NCBI GenBank assembly: GCA_039105265.1
Contig: JAPFFF010000002.1
Location: forward strand, 1,612,001 to 1,676,000
Source of the DNA: Tritrichomonas musculus
Lineage: Eukaryota > Parabasalia > Tritrichomonadida > Tritrichomonadidae
Reading direction: 5' to 3'
DNA: 64,000 bases
Below, piece after piece: positions 28,298 through 38,086 of the stretch. Numbering within the stretch: the stretch's first letter is position 1; the number at the start of each line of letters is the position of its first letter. The position numbers and the translations under genes are program-made. Under the pieces are notes generated by a model. The model was not told the origin of the DNA. It ran no database searches and saw only the letters and a program-made list of their open reading frames with translations.

Positions 28298-29383
28298 ATG
28301 GAAGACTACAAGGAATCAATCAATTATCCTTTTAAATCTAAATACAAGTACATCAAAGACACAAGCATTAAAACGGAGCCCTATATTAAGGATTACCAAT
28401 TGAAAACAGTAAAGAAACTATCAAAACCAGACTTCTCATTTGAACCGTACGCATACGAGATGGATATAATGTTTGCATTAAACAAAGCTTATCTTGTTCT
28501 TATCAATGTAAACACCAAATACCTAATTGTTGAACCAATTGATTACAAGTCTGAGTATTATGTAATTAAAGTAATTGATAAACTAGTCAATGAAAGGAAT
28601 ATCAGAATTGAAACAATTAAATGTGATGGTGAAAAGGCTTTCATATCAAATGCATTCAAAAACTATTGCAACGGTGAAGAGCGATATCAATCAGACAAAC
28701 CAACAATTAAATTCAAAGCACCAAACAAAATAAAGTTAATCATTGATGATTCACCTTTCACGAATGCTCATAAATGTGTCGATGCAGTAATCAGAACATT
28801 ACGAAATGCTTTCGGTCAATCACAACAACGAATGACAAACAATGTATTGATGCAACACATGGTTGAATGGTACAATAACACACCTCACTCATCTCTTCGT
28901 TTATTGAATCCTTTATACACATCATTTGACGAAGAAACTGATGAATACCTTGACAAACGGCAATCAAAATACATTTATCTTACACCTCAACAGATGCAAG
29001 ACGACCGCAACCTTGAATGGCAATACATAAGAGCGAAATCAATGCAATTGAAAGAGATTCAACAAAAACAAAGATTTAAAGGTCTTCTATCATACAAACC
29101 AAAAAATATAATACTCATTCATACCGATTACGGAAAAACAGAAAAGAAACATGAAAAGCGAAGAAGAGTGTTCAATGAACTCGCTGAATTCATTTGCTAT
29201 GAATCTGGAAACGTTAAATGTAAACTATTAAATCCTTTGCGTCAAACAAACAAAACACTGAAGAATAAAACAATAATAACAGTTCCAATCATGTACACAA
29301 AATATGTTTGTTCATCAATAGATGATTTGAATGATGATTATAAAATATTCTTTTTGGCTTATAAAACGCAAAATGAAAGCTAA
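28298..29383 (+). CDS. int: rve-family integrase, element B
   Basis: 361 aa. Catalytic-core motifs: D56 in EMDIMF, D110 in KCDGEKAF, and the third acidic position in HKCVDAVIRTLRN (D162), where retroviral-type integrases usually have Glu. Next comes the typical WYNNTPHSSLR. The C-terminus is basic (KHEKRRRVF) and SH3-like. Polinton integrases insert the element and create 6-bp duplications, as seen at its ends. The C homologue keeps D at the third position. It ends 11 bp into the next gene. Confidence 0.88.
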   Translation: MEDYKESINYPFKSKYKYIKDTSIKTEPYIKDYQLKTVKKLSKPDFSFEPYAYEMDIMFALNKAYLVLINVNTKYLIVEPIDYKSEYYVIKVIDKLVNERNIRIETIKCDGEKAFISNAFKNYCNGEERYQSDKPTIKFKAPNKIKLIIDDSPFTNAHKCVDAVIRTLRNAFGQSQQRMTNNVLMQHMVEWYNNTPHSSLRLLNPLYTSFDEETDEYLDKRQSKYIYLTPQQMQDDRNLEWQYIRAKSMQLKEIQQKQRFKGLLSYKPKNIILIHTDYGKTEKKHEKRRRVFNELAEFICYESGNVKCKLLNPLRQTNKTLKNKTIITVPIMYTKYVCSSIDDLNDDYKIFFLAYKTQNES

Positions 29384-29723
29384 ACAACCAATCACAAAAC
29401 GATACTATCACACACAATCAAAAGATTTTAATCTTCCTGATGATTTCGTTTATAGTCGCAACAAGAAGTATATTGTTGTTCAGTATTGTGGGGCTGTTGT
29501 CAATCAACATATTGTTGGTGATTTGATGGTTCATTCAGATATAGTTGAATTCATGCCTTTCTGCGACCATTTCATAATGCTTGCTAACAGAAGACAAACC
29601 AAATACCGTAAATATGAGTGTCTGAATAACACAAAAAAAGAGTATCATTTATGGTTTACAGACATGAAAGGAAACGTTATTGAACCCGAATCATTTATAT
29701 TCAGTTGCTTATTAATTTATTGA
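29373..29723 (+). CDS. 116-aa conserved protein downstream of integrase
   Basis: The start at 29373 (MKAKQPITKRYYHTQ) is preferred over an ATG 42 bp upstream because it aligns with the C homologue MKQPVTKRYFHTQ. It overlaps the integrase end by 11 bp. Conserved blocks are RNKKYIVVQYCGA, VGDLMVHSDIV, MLANRRQTKYRKYE and the C-terminal strand pair LWFTDMKGNVIEPESFIFSC. The C-terminal shape (FTD-G-IEP then a beta strand) resembles the end of the 177-aa D protein. Probably a structural protein; unproven. Confidence 0.6.
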   Translation: MKAKQPITKRYYHTQSKDFNLPDDFVYSRNKKYIVVQYCGAVVNQHIVGDLMVHSDIVEFMPFCDHFIMLANRRQTKYRKYECLNNTKKEYHLWFTDMKGNVIEPESFIFSCLLIY

Positions 29724-29730
29724 ATTCAAA

Positions 29731-30261
29731 ATGAATAACAATCATTCACCTCCAGTGTTTGAAGCTTTTTTTGGTCCTTCATCATATAAACCACCTGAAT
29801 ACTATCCAAACACACCAAAATTCGTTAACATCACTGAAGGACCACCACCGACATGTGATTATTATATTCCTCGCAAATTCAGGAATATCAGAAGCCCGCC
29901 ACCAACATTTAAACAACACCCTGCACTCGAAAGAAGAGTTCGAATAAGAGAGAAGTTATTTGAACAATTACAAGATGACCCAATATATGAAGTGTATGCC
30001 AAAGAAAAACAAAGACAAGTTGAATCAATAAAAGCTAAACAACGAACCAACAGAATCAAATCATCATTCATTCAACAACCAAACCCTCCTTCACCATCAA
30101 TGATTTGGAATGATTCGAGATATTGGAATCAATTGAGAAACACCGATGAATCACTTGACAAAACTGAAATCACTCCGTTCGATGCTGATTTGAGTCCAAC
30201 ACGTAGACTCATCACATCCAAACATCGAAGACCAAAACGCAAAATGAGTGAACAAAAATAA
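29731..30261 (+). CDS. 176-aa Pro-rich basic protein
   Basis: Low-complexity Pro/Asn/Arg protein with PPTFKQH and PPPT motifs, a helical middle and a basic C-terminus (SKHRRPKRKMSEQK) that could bind nucleic acid. It lies 7 bp after the previous gene, in the position where element C has an unrelated 400-aa gene on the opposite strand relative to integrase order. Convergent with the 853-aa gene. No family recognised. Confidence 0.45.
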   Translation: MNNNHSPPVFEAFFGPSSYKPPEYYPNTPKFVNITEGPPPTCDYYIPRKFRNIRSPPPTFKQHPALERRVRIREKLFEQLQDDPIYEVYAKEKQRQVESIKAKQRTNRIKSSFIQQPNPPSPSMIWNDSRYWNQLRNTDESLDKTEITPFDADLSPTRRLITSKHRRPKRKMSEQK

Positions 30262-30314
30262 AAGCAATCAACATACTTCAATGAATATCATTTCATTTAT
30301 TTTTATTCTTTAAT

Positions 30315-32876
30315 TCATGCTTCTTCTTGAAATATATCAATATCGTATCTGTTTGCATTACTTAATTGGTCTTTCTTCTGTGCATTTAATTTTTCCTTAT
30401 ATTCGAGATATCCACATTGTTGACCATAGATTTTATCAATCAAGTTATTGATTATTCGATTATATTCTTCTTTATTTTCTCTTATCTCTTCAGTTGGTAT
30501 TTCAGCAGCTAATAGAGTCTTTTCAGCCAGTTTTTGGGGTCTCTGCTTGTCGGTCATACTGACATTTACTAAGTATGATAGTATCAATGATTCCATTGAT
30601 TGAATGAAAGCAATTGGCATTCCTTCCCAAGCACTCCTATTAGGATTGAATTCACCGCTTTCAAAGTTAATGACCTTTGACAAATTATTGATGAATGTTG
30701 TCATTCGCTTACCAATCATTTGATTGTACTTTGATTTGTTGATTTTCTTCCATGCCAACCATTGAATGTAGTTCATTGGCTGACCACCTTTTTCAATCTC
30801 TTTCTTGACATTGTTATCAAAGTATATACAAAACATAATATTTGAAACTGAAAGGTATGAAATGATTCTTGTTAATGGTTTGAATTGTGGGAATAATTGC
30901 CAGAAGACTTTCCAAACCTTTGCGAAATAGCTTGACCAATATGATGAAGGACTTAATCGTTTGCTGACTTTTGGCTTACCCAAACCGAGTTCATTGTGAT
31001 AGAATTCTGTATATTTCTGGATGGTTTCATTTGGATTAATATTATATTCACCTTTCTCCCAATCTACGGAATCCTTTGATTTATTGAATTGTTCATTGAG
31101 CCAAACATTGAACGGTTTAGCTTTCCTTTCTACAGCTGATTTGACAACTGTCTTCCATACTTTCTTATAAGGAGAAGCAAATACAAGTTTATAGCCGTTT
31201 ATGACTTGTGGCACTCCTTTCTTATCAACTAATACAATATCATCAATCTTATCTCCGTTCAGGTCTGTTATTGCTTCACCATTTGGGTCCATTCCGTTTG
31301 TAGGAAGTAAACGATATTTTGGCTTTCCGTCTTGGTCGAGATGTGTATGACAGTAAATTGTTGCTTGGTCTCTGGTTGAGGCAGCAGGAATGTATTTGAT
31401 TCTATAATTACCATTAATGATTAAATCAAGGAAGTTTTGTTTATAGTATGTTGAACTCTTGGCGGGTGATTGTATGTTAAGGTTTGTGAAATCTCTATCA
31501 ATGTTTTCAAGAACGGTTGGTGCATCTCTGTCCTCACGCTTACCTCTTACTGTTGCTGCTTTAGCATTTTTAATTAAAGCATTGATTTCATCATCGGTTA
31601 TTTTTTGTGCAAATGGATTTCCAGGTTTAAATATTTTTTGATTGAATTCAACTTTATCACCATCAATGAACTTGCCATGCTTCTTTGGTTTATTTGCTTG
31701 TTGAGCGTATTCAGTGAATGTTTGATTGAGGTCATCACCATCTTCTTTATCGAAAACAAATGACTGCGAAAAATCGTCTGCGTCTGTCATGACTCTTTTA
31801 GATGCTGAAAAATTATTAACAACATCATTTGGTTTCACAAATGGGACTGGTTTAATTGATGGTGGTTTGATTGGTTGTATGACATCAGAGCCTTTGATAG
31901 GTTTTTTATTAATGATTGTGTCAAACACTCTGAAGAATGATGATAAACATGTAATTGATTTTCGTTCATTGGTTATATCAATGTTTCTCTTCATCTTGTC
32001 TCTAATAGTTTCAAGTGTTTGATGTAATGCATCAACGTTATCCTTTGCTTGTTCATCAAGTTTGTTTTGTGGTTTCTTTGATGCTTCATAACATCTTGGT
32101 AGTACATTGAGCCATGGTTGATTATAGCCTAATTGTTTGAGCAATTCAATGTCATCATCTACCAAATCATAAGGAGACAGCAACAAGGCTGATAGGTTAT
32201 CTTCTTCTTCTTCTAATTCAGGGAAGTTGAATGATATTGATGGTAATGAATCATCTTGCTCCAAAAAACTTGTATTCAGTAATTCATCAGAATCACTCGG
32301 AGTTATGCGTTTTCTTCTTGGTGTTCTTCGTTTATTGCTGTCAGGTGTTGGTTCATGTATGCTTGTTCTCTTTCTTCTTCCTTTGGTGGTTTGTGGTGTT
32401 TGAATCTTTCGTGGCGGTTTGATGGGTGATGAACGAAAACCGTCAGAACTATAATTCAAATCATCGTTGACAACAATATTGAAGTAATTGATAATTGTAT
32501 CAAGACTTTTTTTGTCTGTTGTGTACTCTCTTAAACTAAGGAATTGATTGCCTTTGCTTTTAATACCTGCATTGATTTTGTTCATCAATGAAACAAATCG
32601 ACGAAACTTGACTTTCATTTCACGAATCTTTCCCACACTTCTTCCTGTATATTCATTGTTTTGTATTTGATACAACAAATTAATTAAATCATTGGGGTGT
32701 TCTAGTTTGTATGTACTGAGAAACGTGTTCTTAAAATAATCTATCGGGTCCTCTAGTTCATAATCATCATCATCATCATGTTTAGATACCTCGCTGTCAA
32801 ATATAGTTTCATCATCAATATTGCTCAAATCTAAATCAAAGCTATCAGATGAATTATTTTTATCTTGTTTTGACAT
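30315..32876 (-). CDS. 853-aa conserved element protein with DxNGDxxDD loop
   Basis: Homologue of the C protein at 57986-60451. The N-terminal half is acidic and disordered, with Arg/Lys-Pro patches (KPPRKIQTPQTTKGRRKR). The conserved half starts near residue 490 (DLIINGNYRIKY) and includes an EF-hand/FG-GAP-like calcium-loop signature DLNGDKIDDIVLVD (about 538-551), INGYKLVFASPYKKVWKT, then helical segments (SPSSYWSSYFAKVWKVFW). It is divergent from the fibre gene with 22 bp between starts, an order kept in C. Possibly a large structural or genome-associated protein; no enzyme motif is visible. Confidence 0.55.
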   Translation of the reverse strand: MSKQDKNNSSDSFDLDLSNIDDETIFDSEVSKHDDDDDYELEDPIDYFKNTFLSTYKLEHPNDLINLLYQIQNNEYTGRSVGKIREMKVKFRRFVSLMNKINAGIKSKGNQFLSLREYTTDKKSLDTIINYFNIVVNDDLNYSSDGFRSSPIKPPRKIQTPQTTKGRRKRTSIHEPTPDSNKRRTPRRKRITPSDSDELLNTSFLEQDDSLPSISFNFPELEEEEDNLSALLLSPYDLVDDDIELLKQLGYNQPWLNVLPRCYEASKKPQNKLDEQAKDNVDALHQTLETIRDKMKRNIDITNERKSITCLSSFFRVFDTIINKKPIKGSDVIQPIKPPSIKPVPFVKPNDVVNNFSASKRVMTDADDFSQSFVFDKEDGDDLNQTFTEYAQQANKPKKHGKFIDGDKVEFNQKIFKPGNPFAQKITDDEINALIKNAKAATVRGKREDRDAPTVLENIDRDFTNLNIQSPAKSSTYYKQNFLDLIINGNYRIKYIPAASTRDQATIYCHTHLDQDGKPKYRLLPTNGMDPNGEAITDLNGDKIDDIVLVDKKGVPQVINGYKLVFASPYKKVWKTVVKSAVERKAKPFNVWLNEQFNKSKDSVDWEKGEYNINPNETIQKYTEFYHNELGLGKPKVSKRLSPSSYWSSYFAKVWKVFWQLFPQFKPLTRIISYLSVSNIMFCIYFDNNVKKEIEKGGQPMNYIQWLAWKKINKSKYNQMIGKRMTTFINNLSKVINFESGEFNPNRSAWEGMPIAFIQSMESLILSYLVNVSMTDKQRPQKLAEKTLLAAEIPTEEIRENKEEYNRIINNLIDKIYGQQCGYLEYKEKLNAQKKDQLSNANRYDIDIFQEEA

Positions 32877-32898
32877 TGTTTAGTTTCTAATAAAATGA

Positions 32899-35106
32899 AT
32901 GTTTACGATTGAGCAGAGCGGGCACATAACAAAAACAAATACTATTGACGGATTGATTAACGAATACATCAAAAGATATGTCGACAATTATGTTATCAAA
33001 GGCGATTCATCAAACGGAAATGGAATCACTGAGGAACAATTGAATGAAGCTGTTAACGGATTGCGTGATTATGTTATCAACAATTACGCTTTATCAACTG
33101 ATATTCCTGATGACTTGATTAATGAAGAATCATTGACGACAAAAATAAATGATGCATTAAAAGGATATGCATTGAAGAGTGAAATACCAGAAGTACTCAA
33201 CAATAGTGAGTTGCAATTGAACCCAAAGGAACAATTACCAGAAGAAGTTTTCCAGAAATTGATGGCTGATGATGATAAACCATTATCAGCTAAAGCATCA
33301 ATGTGTTTAACAAGTATGGCGGCTAATGAAGGTCTTCAGGCGGCTTTGGATGTTTGCGCCAGACATTATGTTCCAAAAGATGATTTGAAGAATTACATCA
33401 CGAGAGATAATTTGAATGTATCAACTGAATACACAATTGATACTAAGACATATATGCTTCCTAATACAGGTCCAATACCAGAAGAATATGAAGAAAACGG
33501 AATGGATACATCTCACGTTTTACCGTTCAAAGAAGGAACACATTTGGTTGGTTATAAAGTAGACAATAGTGGTAATATATTCCATTTTGATATCAGATTT
33601 AAGACAAATGATTTATATGCTGATGATGAATATAACGTTAAACAACATGAAGCTGAAGGATTTGAAAGTGAAGGGGAGTATTTTGAATTAGTGTGGGATG
33701 AAGTTAGTGGAGCAATTTATGATAGATATCAATACCTTCCAATAACAATAACATTAGCAGAAACAGAAGATGAATTAGCATTGAAGAGTGATATACCTGA
33801 ACCTGTTGATTTAACACCGTATTATACTAGTGCACAAGCTGATGAGAAGTTTGTCGATGAGGATGAATTGGCTTATGAATTAGATAAGTATGAAACGAAA
33901 ACAGTCGCTGAAGGCAAATATGCATTGAAGAGTTCATTAAATGAATTATTAACAAACAATGTTTATACTTCAGCTGATTTACTAACTAATTCACTTGAAA
34001 CTACTGATTTCGATAGATTTTATTATAATGAATTGTATGGTATATTCGAAAAAAATGAGAAACCAATAACTAATCTAGCTTTATTAATATTATCTAAAGA
34101 TGTATTTAAATGTCAAATGTCTGAATGTTTATCTGAATATTTAACTAAATCAGAATCTGATAATAAATATGTTCCAAAAGAAGGTGATTCAACAATAAAT
34201 GGGAAGATAACAATATTAGATACAAATACTACAGAATCAGATTTAAAAACCTTGTTAATAGCAGGCATAGGTACAAATGAAAATGAAGCCGCAACTTTCG
34301 GTTTTTATACTGGTTCAGGTGTTTTAGGTGTTGCAGGTTGTGAAAATATTATTGGTTGGGATATAGAACATACCATTTTTCATAATAATGTTTTTATAAC
34401 ATATGGTGATTTTGAAATAGATGGTGTAGATGCAGATTGTTTAAAGATATATCAAGGAAATCCAAATTTATATGAATCGAACATAATTCTTGGTCTTAAT
34501 TCAGCAAAATGTGCAAAAATACAATATTATAATCAAGGTAATTTAGCTTATTATAGAGTAATATTGGATAATTCAAACATATTTTCTTATGAAGTTTCTA
34601 CATCAGGAAGAAATACAATAATTGGTTCTAATTTACATGTTAATGGTAAGATAACATCAAACTGTTCAAATACAATCACACATTACTCACCGATTGAATC
34701 AGCAATGAACTCTGTTAGTGATTTCGTTGTTGGTTCTCCTGTGTATATGACAGGTAAGGTTTACAAACATGTTGATGATGAATGGAAACCATCAACAGCT
34801 GATGATACAACTGATTGTATTTGTAGTGTAAAGACTTCAGGAACATGGAAAGAATATGTCGGTATATGTGTGAGAATCGATGACAAAAATAAATGTATAA
34901 CATTTGCAAGTCATGGTGATTATCTTGTGAAAGTCAATGATTCATCATGTTATTCAATCGGTGATGAGGTGTTTATCGATAATGAAGACAATAAGCTGAA
35001 AGTTCTTTCAGGAGAGACAGCAATAACATCAAAAATAAAACGTATGACTGTTGGAATCATTACAAGTATCATTGATGAAAGAACATTAGCAGTATTCAAA
35101 GAGTAA
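32899..35106 (+). CDS. Trimeric-fibre-like protein, element B (735 aa)
   Basis: The N-terminus MFTIEQSGHITKTNTID is shared with C. The shaft has phage-fibre style repeats: ALKSEIPEV, ALKSDIPEPVDLTPYYTS, YETKTVAEGKYALKSS. From about residue 430 it has the shared tip (KEGDSTINGKITILD, then NNVFITYGDFEIDGVDADC) and the C-terminal beta module (ITHYSPIES to LAVFKE, about 590-735) also found in A and C. An attachment role is inferred from this architecture. It converges with the KilA-N gene, with TTTTATTTTTG in the 35-bp gap. Confidence 0.7.
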   Translation: MFTIEQSGHITKTNTIDGLINEYIKRYVDNYVIKGDSSNGNGITEEQLNEAVNGLRDYVINNYALSTDIPDDLINEESLTTKINDALKGYALKSEIPEVLNNSELQLNPKEQLPEEVFQKLMADDDKPLSAKASMCLTSMAANEGLQAALDVCARHYVPKDDLKNYITRDNLNVSTEYTIDTKTYMLPNTGPIPEEYEENGMDTSHVLPFKEGTHLVGYKVDNSGNIFHFDIRFKTNDLYADDEYNVKQHEAEGFESEGEYFELVWDEVSGAIYDRYQYLPITITLAETEDELALKSDIPEPVDLTPYYTSAQADEKFVDEDELAYELDKYETKTVAEGKYALKSSLNELLTNNVYTSADLLTNSLETTDFDRFYYNELYGIFEKNEKPITNLALLILSKDVFKCQMSECLSEYLTKSESDNKYVPKEGDSTINGKITILDTNTTESDLKTLLIAGIGTNENEAATFGFYTGSGVLGVAGCENIIGWDIEHTIFHNNVFITYGDFEIDGVDADCLKIYQGNPNLYESNIILGLNSAKCAKIQYYNQGNLAYYRVILDNSNIFSYEVSTSGRNTIIGSNLHVNGKITSNCSNTITHYSPIESAMNSVSDFVVGSPVYMTGKVYKHVDDEWKPSTADDTTDCICSVKTSGTWKEYVGICVRIDDKNKCITFASHGDYLVKVNDSSCYSIGDEVFIDNEDNKLKVLSGETAITSKIKRMTVGIITSIIDERTLAVFKE

Positions 35107-35141
35107 ATCAATTGATTGATTTTCATTTTATTTTTGTTCAT

Positions 35142-35831
35142 TTATGATTGAAATTGATTGAAGTATTCATCGATGAGTGTGTGTAATTGTTCCAGCCGTT
35201 CATTCTTTATTATAATGTTGCAACCATTGATGGTATAATCATTACGAGGGAAGTTGTTCTTGACAAGTTCTTTAATGTCTTCGTTCGGACTCATCGCTAT
35301 AGGTAAATCATTTTTGAAATAGAATCTTTCATTATCATTGTTATGAGTTGATACAGCTCTGAATGTTCGTTTGTTTCTTCTCACTAAATGAAGAATTGTA
35401 TTTTCAGCATCATTAGATTCTTTCCAAATCAAATACTTGTAATTGTATTCTTTATTTGACGGAACCATTCGAGGACGTTGTTCATTGATTGTTGTTGTTA
35501 ATTGTTGTCGTTCTTGTTCAAAATGAGAGTCAAGCAGTTTCATGATGTATAATGCATATTTTGGTGAACTCCAGATGGCAATATGATTGACGAGTAATCG
35601 ATGAACATAAAAACCTTGTAAACCTGATTGCAAATTAGGTCTGTTTTGATACAATTCTTCAGGGGTGCAATTTTGCATGCCTGCCAATTCATTAAGTATT
35701 TCATTTGATTCATGCAAGTTAAACCATCTTGTAGGTTGTTTCTTTGAATGGCACGCAGTTATGATTGATTCGTAAATGTTGGTTGTATTGAATAAATTCA
35801 TAATCATTGTTGATTGGTTGAGTTGTGGCAT
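35142..35831 (-). CDS. KilA-N domain protein
   Basis: 229 aa. The N-terminal 110 residues have the KilA-N pattern: RWFNLHESNEILNELA, then GLQGFYVHRLLVNHIAIWSS and YALYIMKLLDSHF. The C-terminus (YKYLIWKESNDAENTILHLV) resembles the DUF3627-like partner domain of large DNA virus KilA-N proteins. These are viral DNA-binding accessory proteins of poorly known role. It has no counterpart at this position in C. Confidence 0.75.
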   Translation of the reverse strand: MPQLNQSTMIMNLFNTTNIYESIITACHSKKQPTRWFNLHESNEILNELAGMQNCTPEELYQNRPNLQSGLQGFYVHRLLVNHIAIWSSPKYALYIMKLLDSHFEQERQQLTTTINEQRPRMVPSNKEYNYKYLIWKESNDAENTILHLVRRNKRTFRAVSTHNNDNERFYFKNDLPIAMSPNEDIKELVKNNFPRNDYTINGCNIIIKNERLEQLHTLIDEYFNQFQS

Positions 35832-35942
35832 TTGTGTTTGTGGCTGCGTTTGTTGTGTTGCTGCTCATTGTTTGAATTGATGATAAAAAATTGATTTAAA
35901 AATAAATCAAATCAAAAATAAATTGATTTTCAAATGACTCCT

Positions 35943-35966
35943 GGTTAGTCGGAATTCCGACTGACC
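35943..35966. promoter_or_regulatory. 24-bp near-perfect palindrome
   Basis: AGTCGGAATTCCGACT (35947-35962) is perfect, with GGT and ACC extending it outside one mismatch. It lies in a 216-bp gene-free gap between KilA-N and the polB-end duplicate. It could be an operator or a replication signal. A second small stem, TGGCA/TGCCA, is near 36022-36040. Confidence 0.5.
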
Positions 35967-36047
35967 CACTTTCATTATTGATTTCACGACTGGTAATATT
36001 CTACCACTCACATTTTTGTCTGGCATTTTTTTCTGCCATACCCACAT

Positions 36048-36380
36048 TTAATGAGCTTCAATGTAATAATCCTTTGCAGTGAAACCATTGACATAAGGAC
36101 AACAACAATGATTTGATAAAACCAACATTTTTGAATGTGCTGCTGTTAAAGCGTTTTTGATAACAGTTATCTTGCTCATCAGTTGTGCATTCATTTGAAG
36201 GTTTATGTTCTTTCCTTTCATTACTGTTTGTCTGTCAATAACTTCTTTATAATCACTTGATTTGATGTTGTTCTTCTTCAATGATATACCTTTGAGCTTT
36301 AATGAAATTGTTTTGTCATCTGACCAAATCGTATAACATTTAGCACACAAAGCAACTTGATTTACTCCGAACTTAATCAA
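36048..36380 (-). pseudogene. Diverged second copy of the polB C-terminus (110 codons)
   Basis: Matches the end of the B polymerase (37025-37350) in thumb motif and beyond: LKLKGISLKKNNIKSSDYKE, INLQMN, SKITVIKNALTAAHSKMLVL, SNHCCCPY. It lacks polymerase motifs A-C and any upstream domain, so it cannot act alone as a polymerase. It differs at many positions from the adjacent genuine C-terminus, so it is not a fresh duplication. It lies just downstream of an HNH gene on the same strand. Confidence 0.75.
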
Positions 36381-36424
36381 AAATAAAACTATTAACCAAA
36401 CAAAGTTGAATGATTGATATTAAA

Positions 36425-36967
36425 TTACATTAAATCATAGAGTCTTTTGAACTTCGAATAGTATATATGAACATGCTTTCCTTCGTTATTAAGCATAACA
36501 ACAAAAAGTCCACCATCTCGCTTATCCATATTGATGTGAAGCTTACGATATTGAATACCGTTAAAGAAATAAAATGTATCATCATGAAAATAATAATCAG
36601 TGAATTCATGATTATTGTACTCATTAACAGTAATAGCATCATCAGATATTTCATCAACATATTCTGATTTAATATTTTTATATGAATTCCTATTTCTTTG
36701 ATTATTTGATGGCGTTATCCAACGAAGATTTGATAAATGATAATCAGTTGTGTCTCTGTTAATGTGGTCAAATTCTTTTTTGTGTTCAGGGTCATCGTTT
36801 ATAATAAATTGTTTACCAATAAGTATGTGTTTCCTGTATGATTTTCTATTTAAACATACTCTTGGATATTCATGTTGTAATGATTCTTTTAATATTTTTC
36901 CAGTTTTCTTATTTCGGATGACATCATCAACGTTTTCGATTTGTGGTTGTTCAACTGATTGACTCAT
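36425..36967 (-). CDS. HNH homing-type endonuclease 1
   Basis: 180 aa. The HNH core is EFDHINRDTTDYHLSNLRW followed by TPSNNQRN, as in HNH_3 homing enzymes. A NUMOD4-like start is shortened compared with the paralogue at 42541-43143. The C-terminal 80 residues (YNNHEFTDYYF) are shared with the paralogue and probably bind DNA. It sits between the polymerase 3' end and a displaced second copy of that end. The T-rich run TTTTTTATTTATTTTTATAT precedes the start. Confidence 0.85.
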   Translation of the reverse strand: MSQSVEQPQIENVDDVIRNKKTGKILKESLQHEYPRVCLNRKSYRKHILIGKQFIINDDPEHKKEFDHINRDTTDYHLSNLRWITPSNNQRNRNSYKNIKSEYVDEISDDAITVNEYNNHEFTDYYFHDDTFYFFNGIQYRKLHINMDKRDGGLFVVMLNNEGKHVHIYYSKFKRLYDLM

Positions 36968-37024
36968 TTATATAAAAATAAATAAAAAAAAAATCATTAA
37001 AATTAAAAAGCTTTCAAAAGTAGT

Positions 37025-38086
37025 TTAATGATTCACATAATAATATTTTGATGCATTCATTCCTTGAATGTATGGACAACAACAATGATTTGATAAAACC
37101 AACATTTTTGTATGAGCTGCCGTCAAAGCATTTTTGATAACAGTTATCTTACTCATTTTATTACCATTCATTTGAAGGTTTATGTTCTGACCTTTCTTCA
37201 ATGTTTGTTTATCAATGATTTCTTTATAATCACTTGATTTGATGTTGTTCTTCTTCAACGATATTCCTTTTAATTTCAAAGCTTTTGTTGTTCCATCTAG
37301 ATTGAACAAACTATAGCACTTGGGACATAAACCGATTTGACATTCAGCTGTTTTTTCTACACAGCATCCGAGTATCTTTTTCTCATCATATACATTATTG
37401 ATTGCAGGATTTGGCATAAAGCTATAAATGTGTTTATCATAAAATGTTTTGTCTTTGATGACATAATCAAACAACTGGTCAATCGGTTTATTCATATTTC
37501 CTGCGATTGACATGTACAGACTATCTGTATCGACCGAGTTAAAATGAATCTTATTCATGTCAATGCATTTGTATAGAAAGTCATAAAGGAAAGTCAAATA
37601 CCAGTATTTCGCATTATCCAAGGTCCAAAATGATTCCTGAAGACATGTATTACATTTGAATGAATGAGGTTGTGATTGTATCAAATAACAATCATTTGAC
37701 AATTTACATCCATTACGATAAGTATCGGAGGCAATTAATTGAAATGCTTTATTTTTATCAACAATTCTTACTTTATTGAAGTTCTCTGAATTCATACCGT
37801 CATAACCGTAAGAACCATTCATGCTAATCTTGTAAAACTTTTCATTGCCTTTTGTCTTTCCTGACAATATATCTTGACGCTTCTTCATAAACTCACAAAC
37901 AAATTGATTGAAACCGTCATGTGCCTCATATAAACTCAAGCTCTTAATGTCATCAACAATAAGTCCGTGGTCAATTAAAAACCATAAAAGGTAATTCGAG
38001 AACGTCATAAATGTTCCGCATGTATCAAGAAGCATTGTCAGCTTTCTTGTTTCTTTATCTGCTGAATTCAATTTATTGTCTTTCAT
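37025..38086 (-). CDS. polB: B-family DNA polymerase, C-terminal part (after in-frame TAA)
   Basis: In the same frame as the 1168-codon upstream part: TAA at 38087-38089, then ATG at 38084-38086. It contains motif B (KISMNGSYGY, N90), motif C (VDTDSLYMS, D186 and D188), a Cys pair (CPKC), thumb KLKGIS and a Cys-rich end (HCCCPY). Alone it lacks the exonuclease and motif A. Either a nonsense mutation has killed the gene or the two halves are made separately or by readthrough. Confidence 0.85.
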   Translation of the reverse strand: MKDNKLNSADKETRKLTMLLDTCGTFMTFSNYLLWFLIDHGLIVDDIKSLSLYEAHDGFNQFVCEFMKKRQDILSGKTKGNEKFYKISMNGSYGYDGMNSENFNKVRIVDKNKAFQLIASDTYRNGCKLSNDCYLIQSQPHSFKCNTCLQESFWTLDNAKYWYLTFLYDFLYKCIDMNKIHFNSVDTDSLYMSIAGNMNKPIDQLFDYVIKDKTFYDKHIYSFMPNPAINNVYDEKKILGCCVEKTAECQIGLCPKCYSLFNLDGTTKALKLKGISLKKNNIKSSDYKEIIDKQTLKKGQNINLQMNGNKMSKITVIKNALTAAHTKMLVLSNHCCCPYIQGMNASKYYYVNH

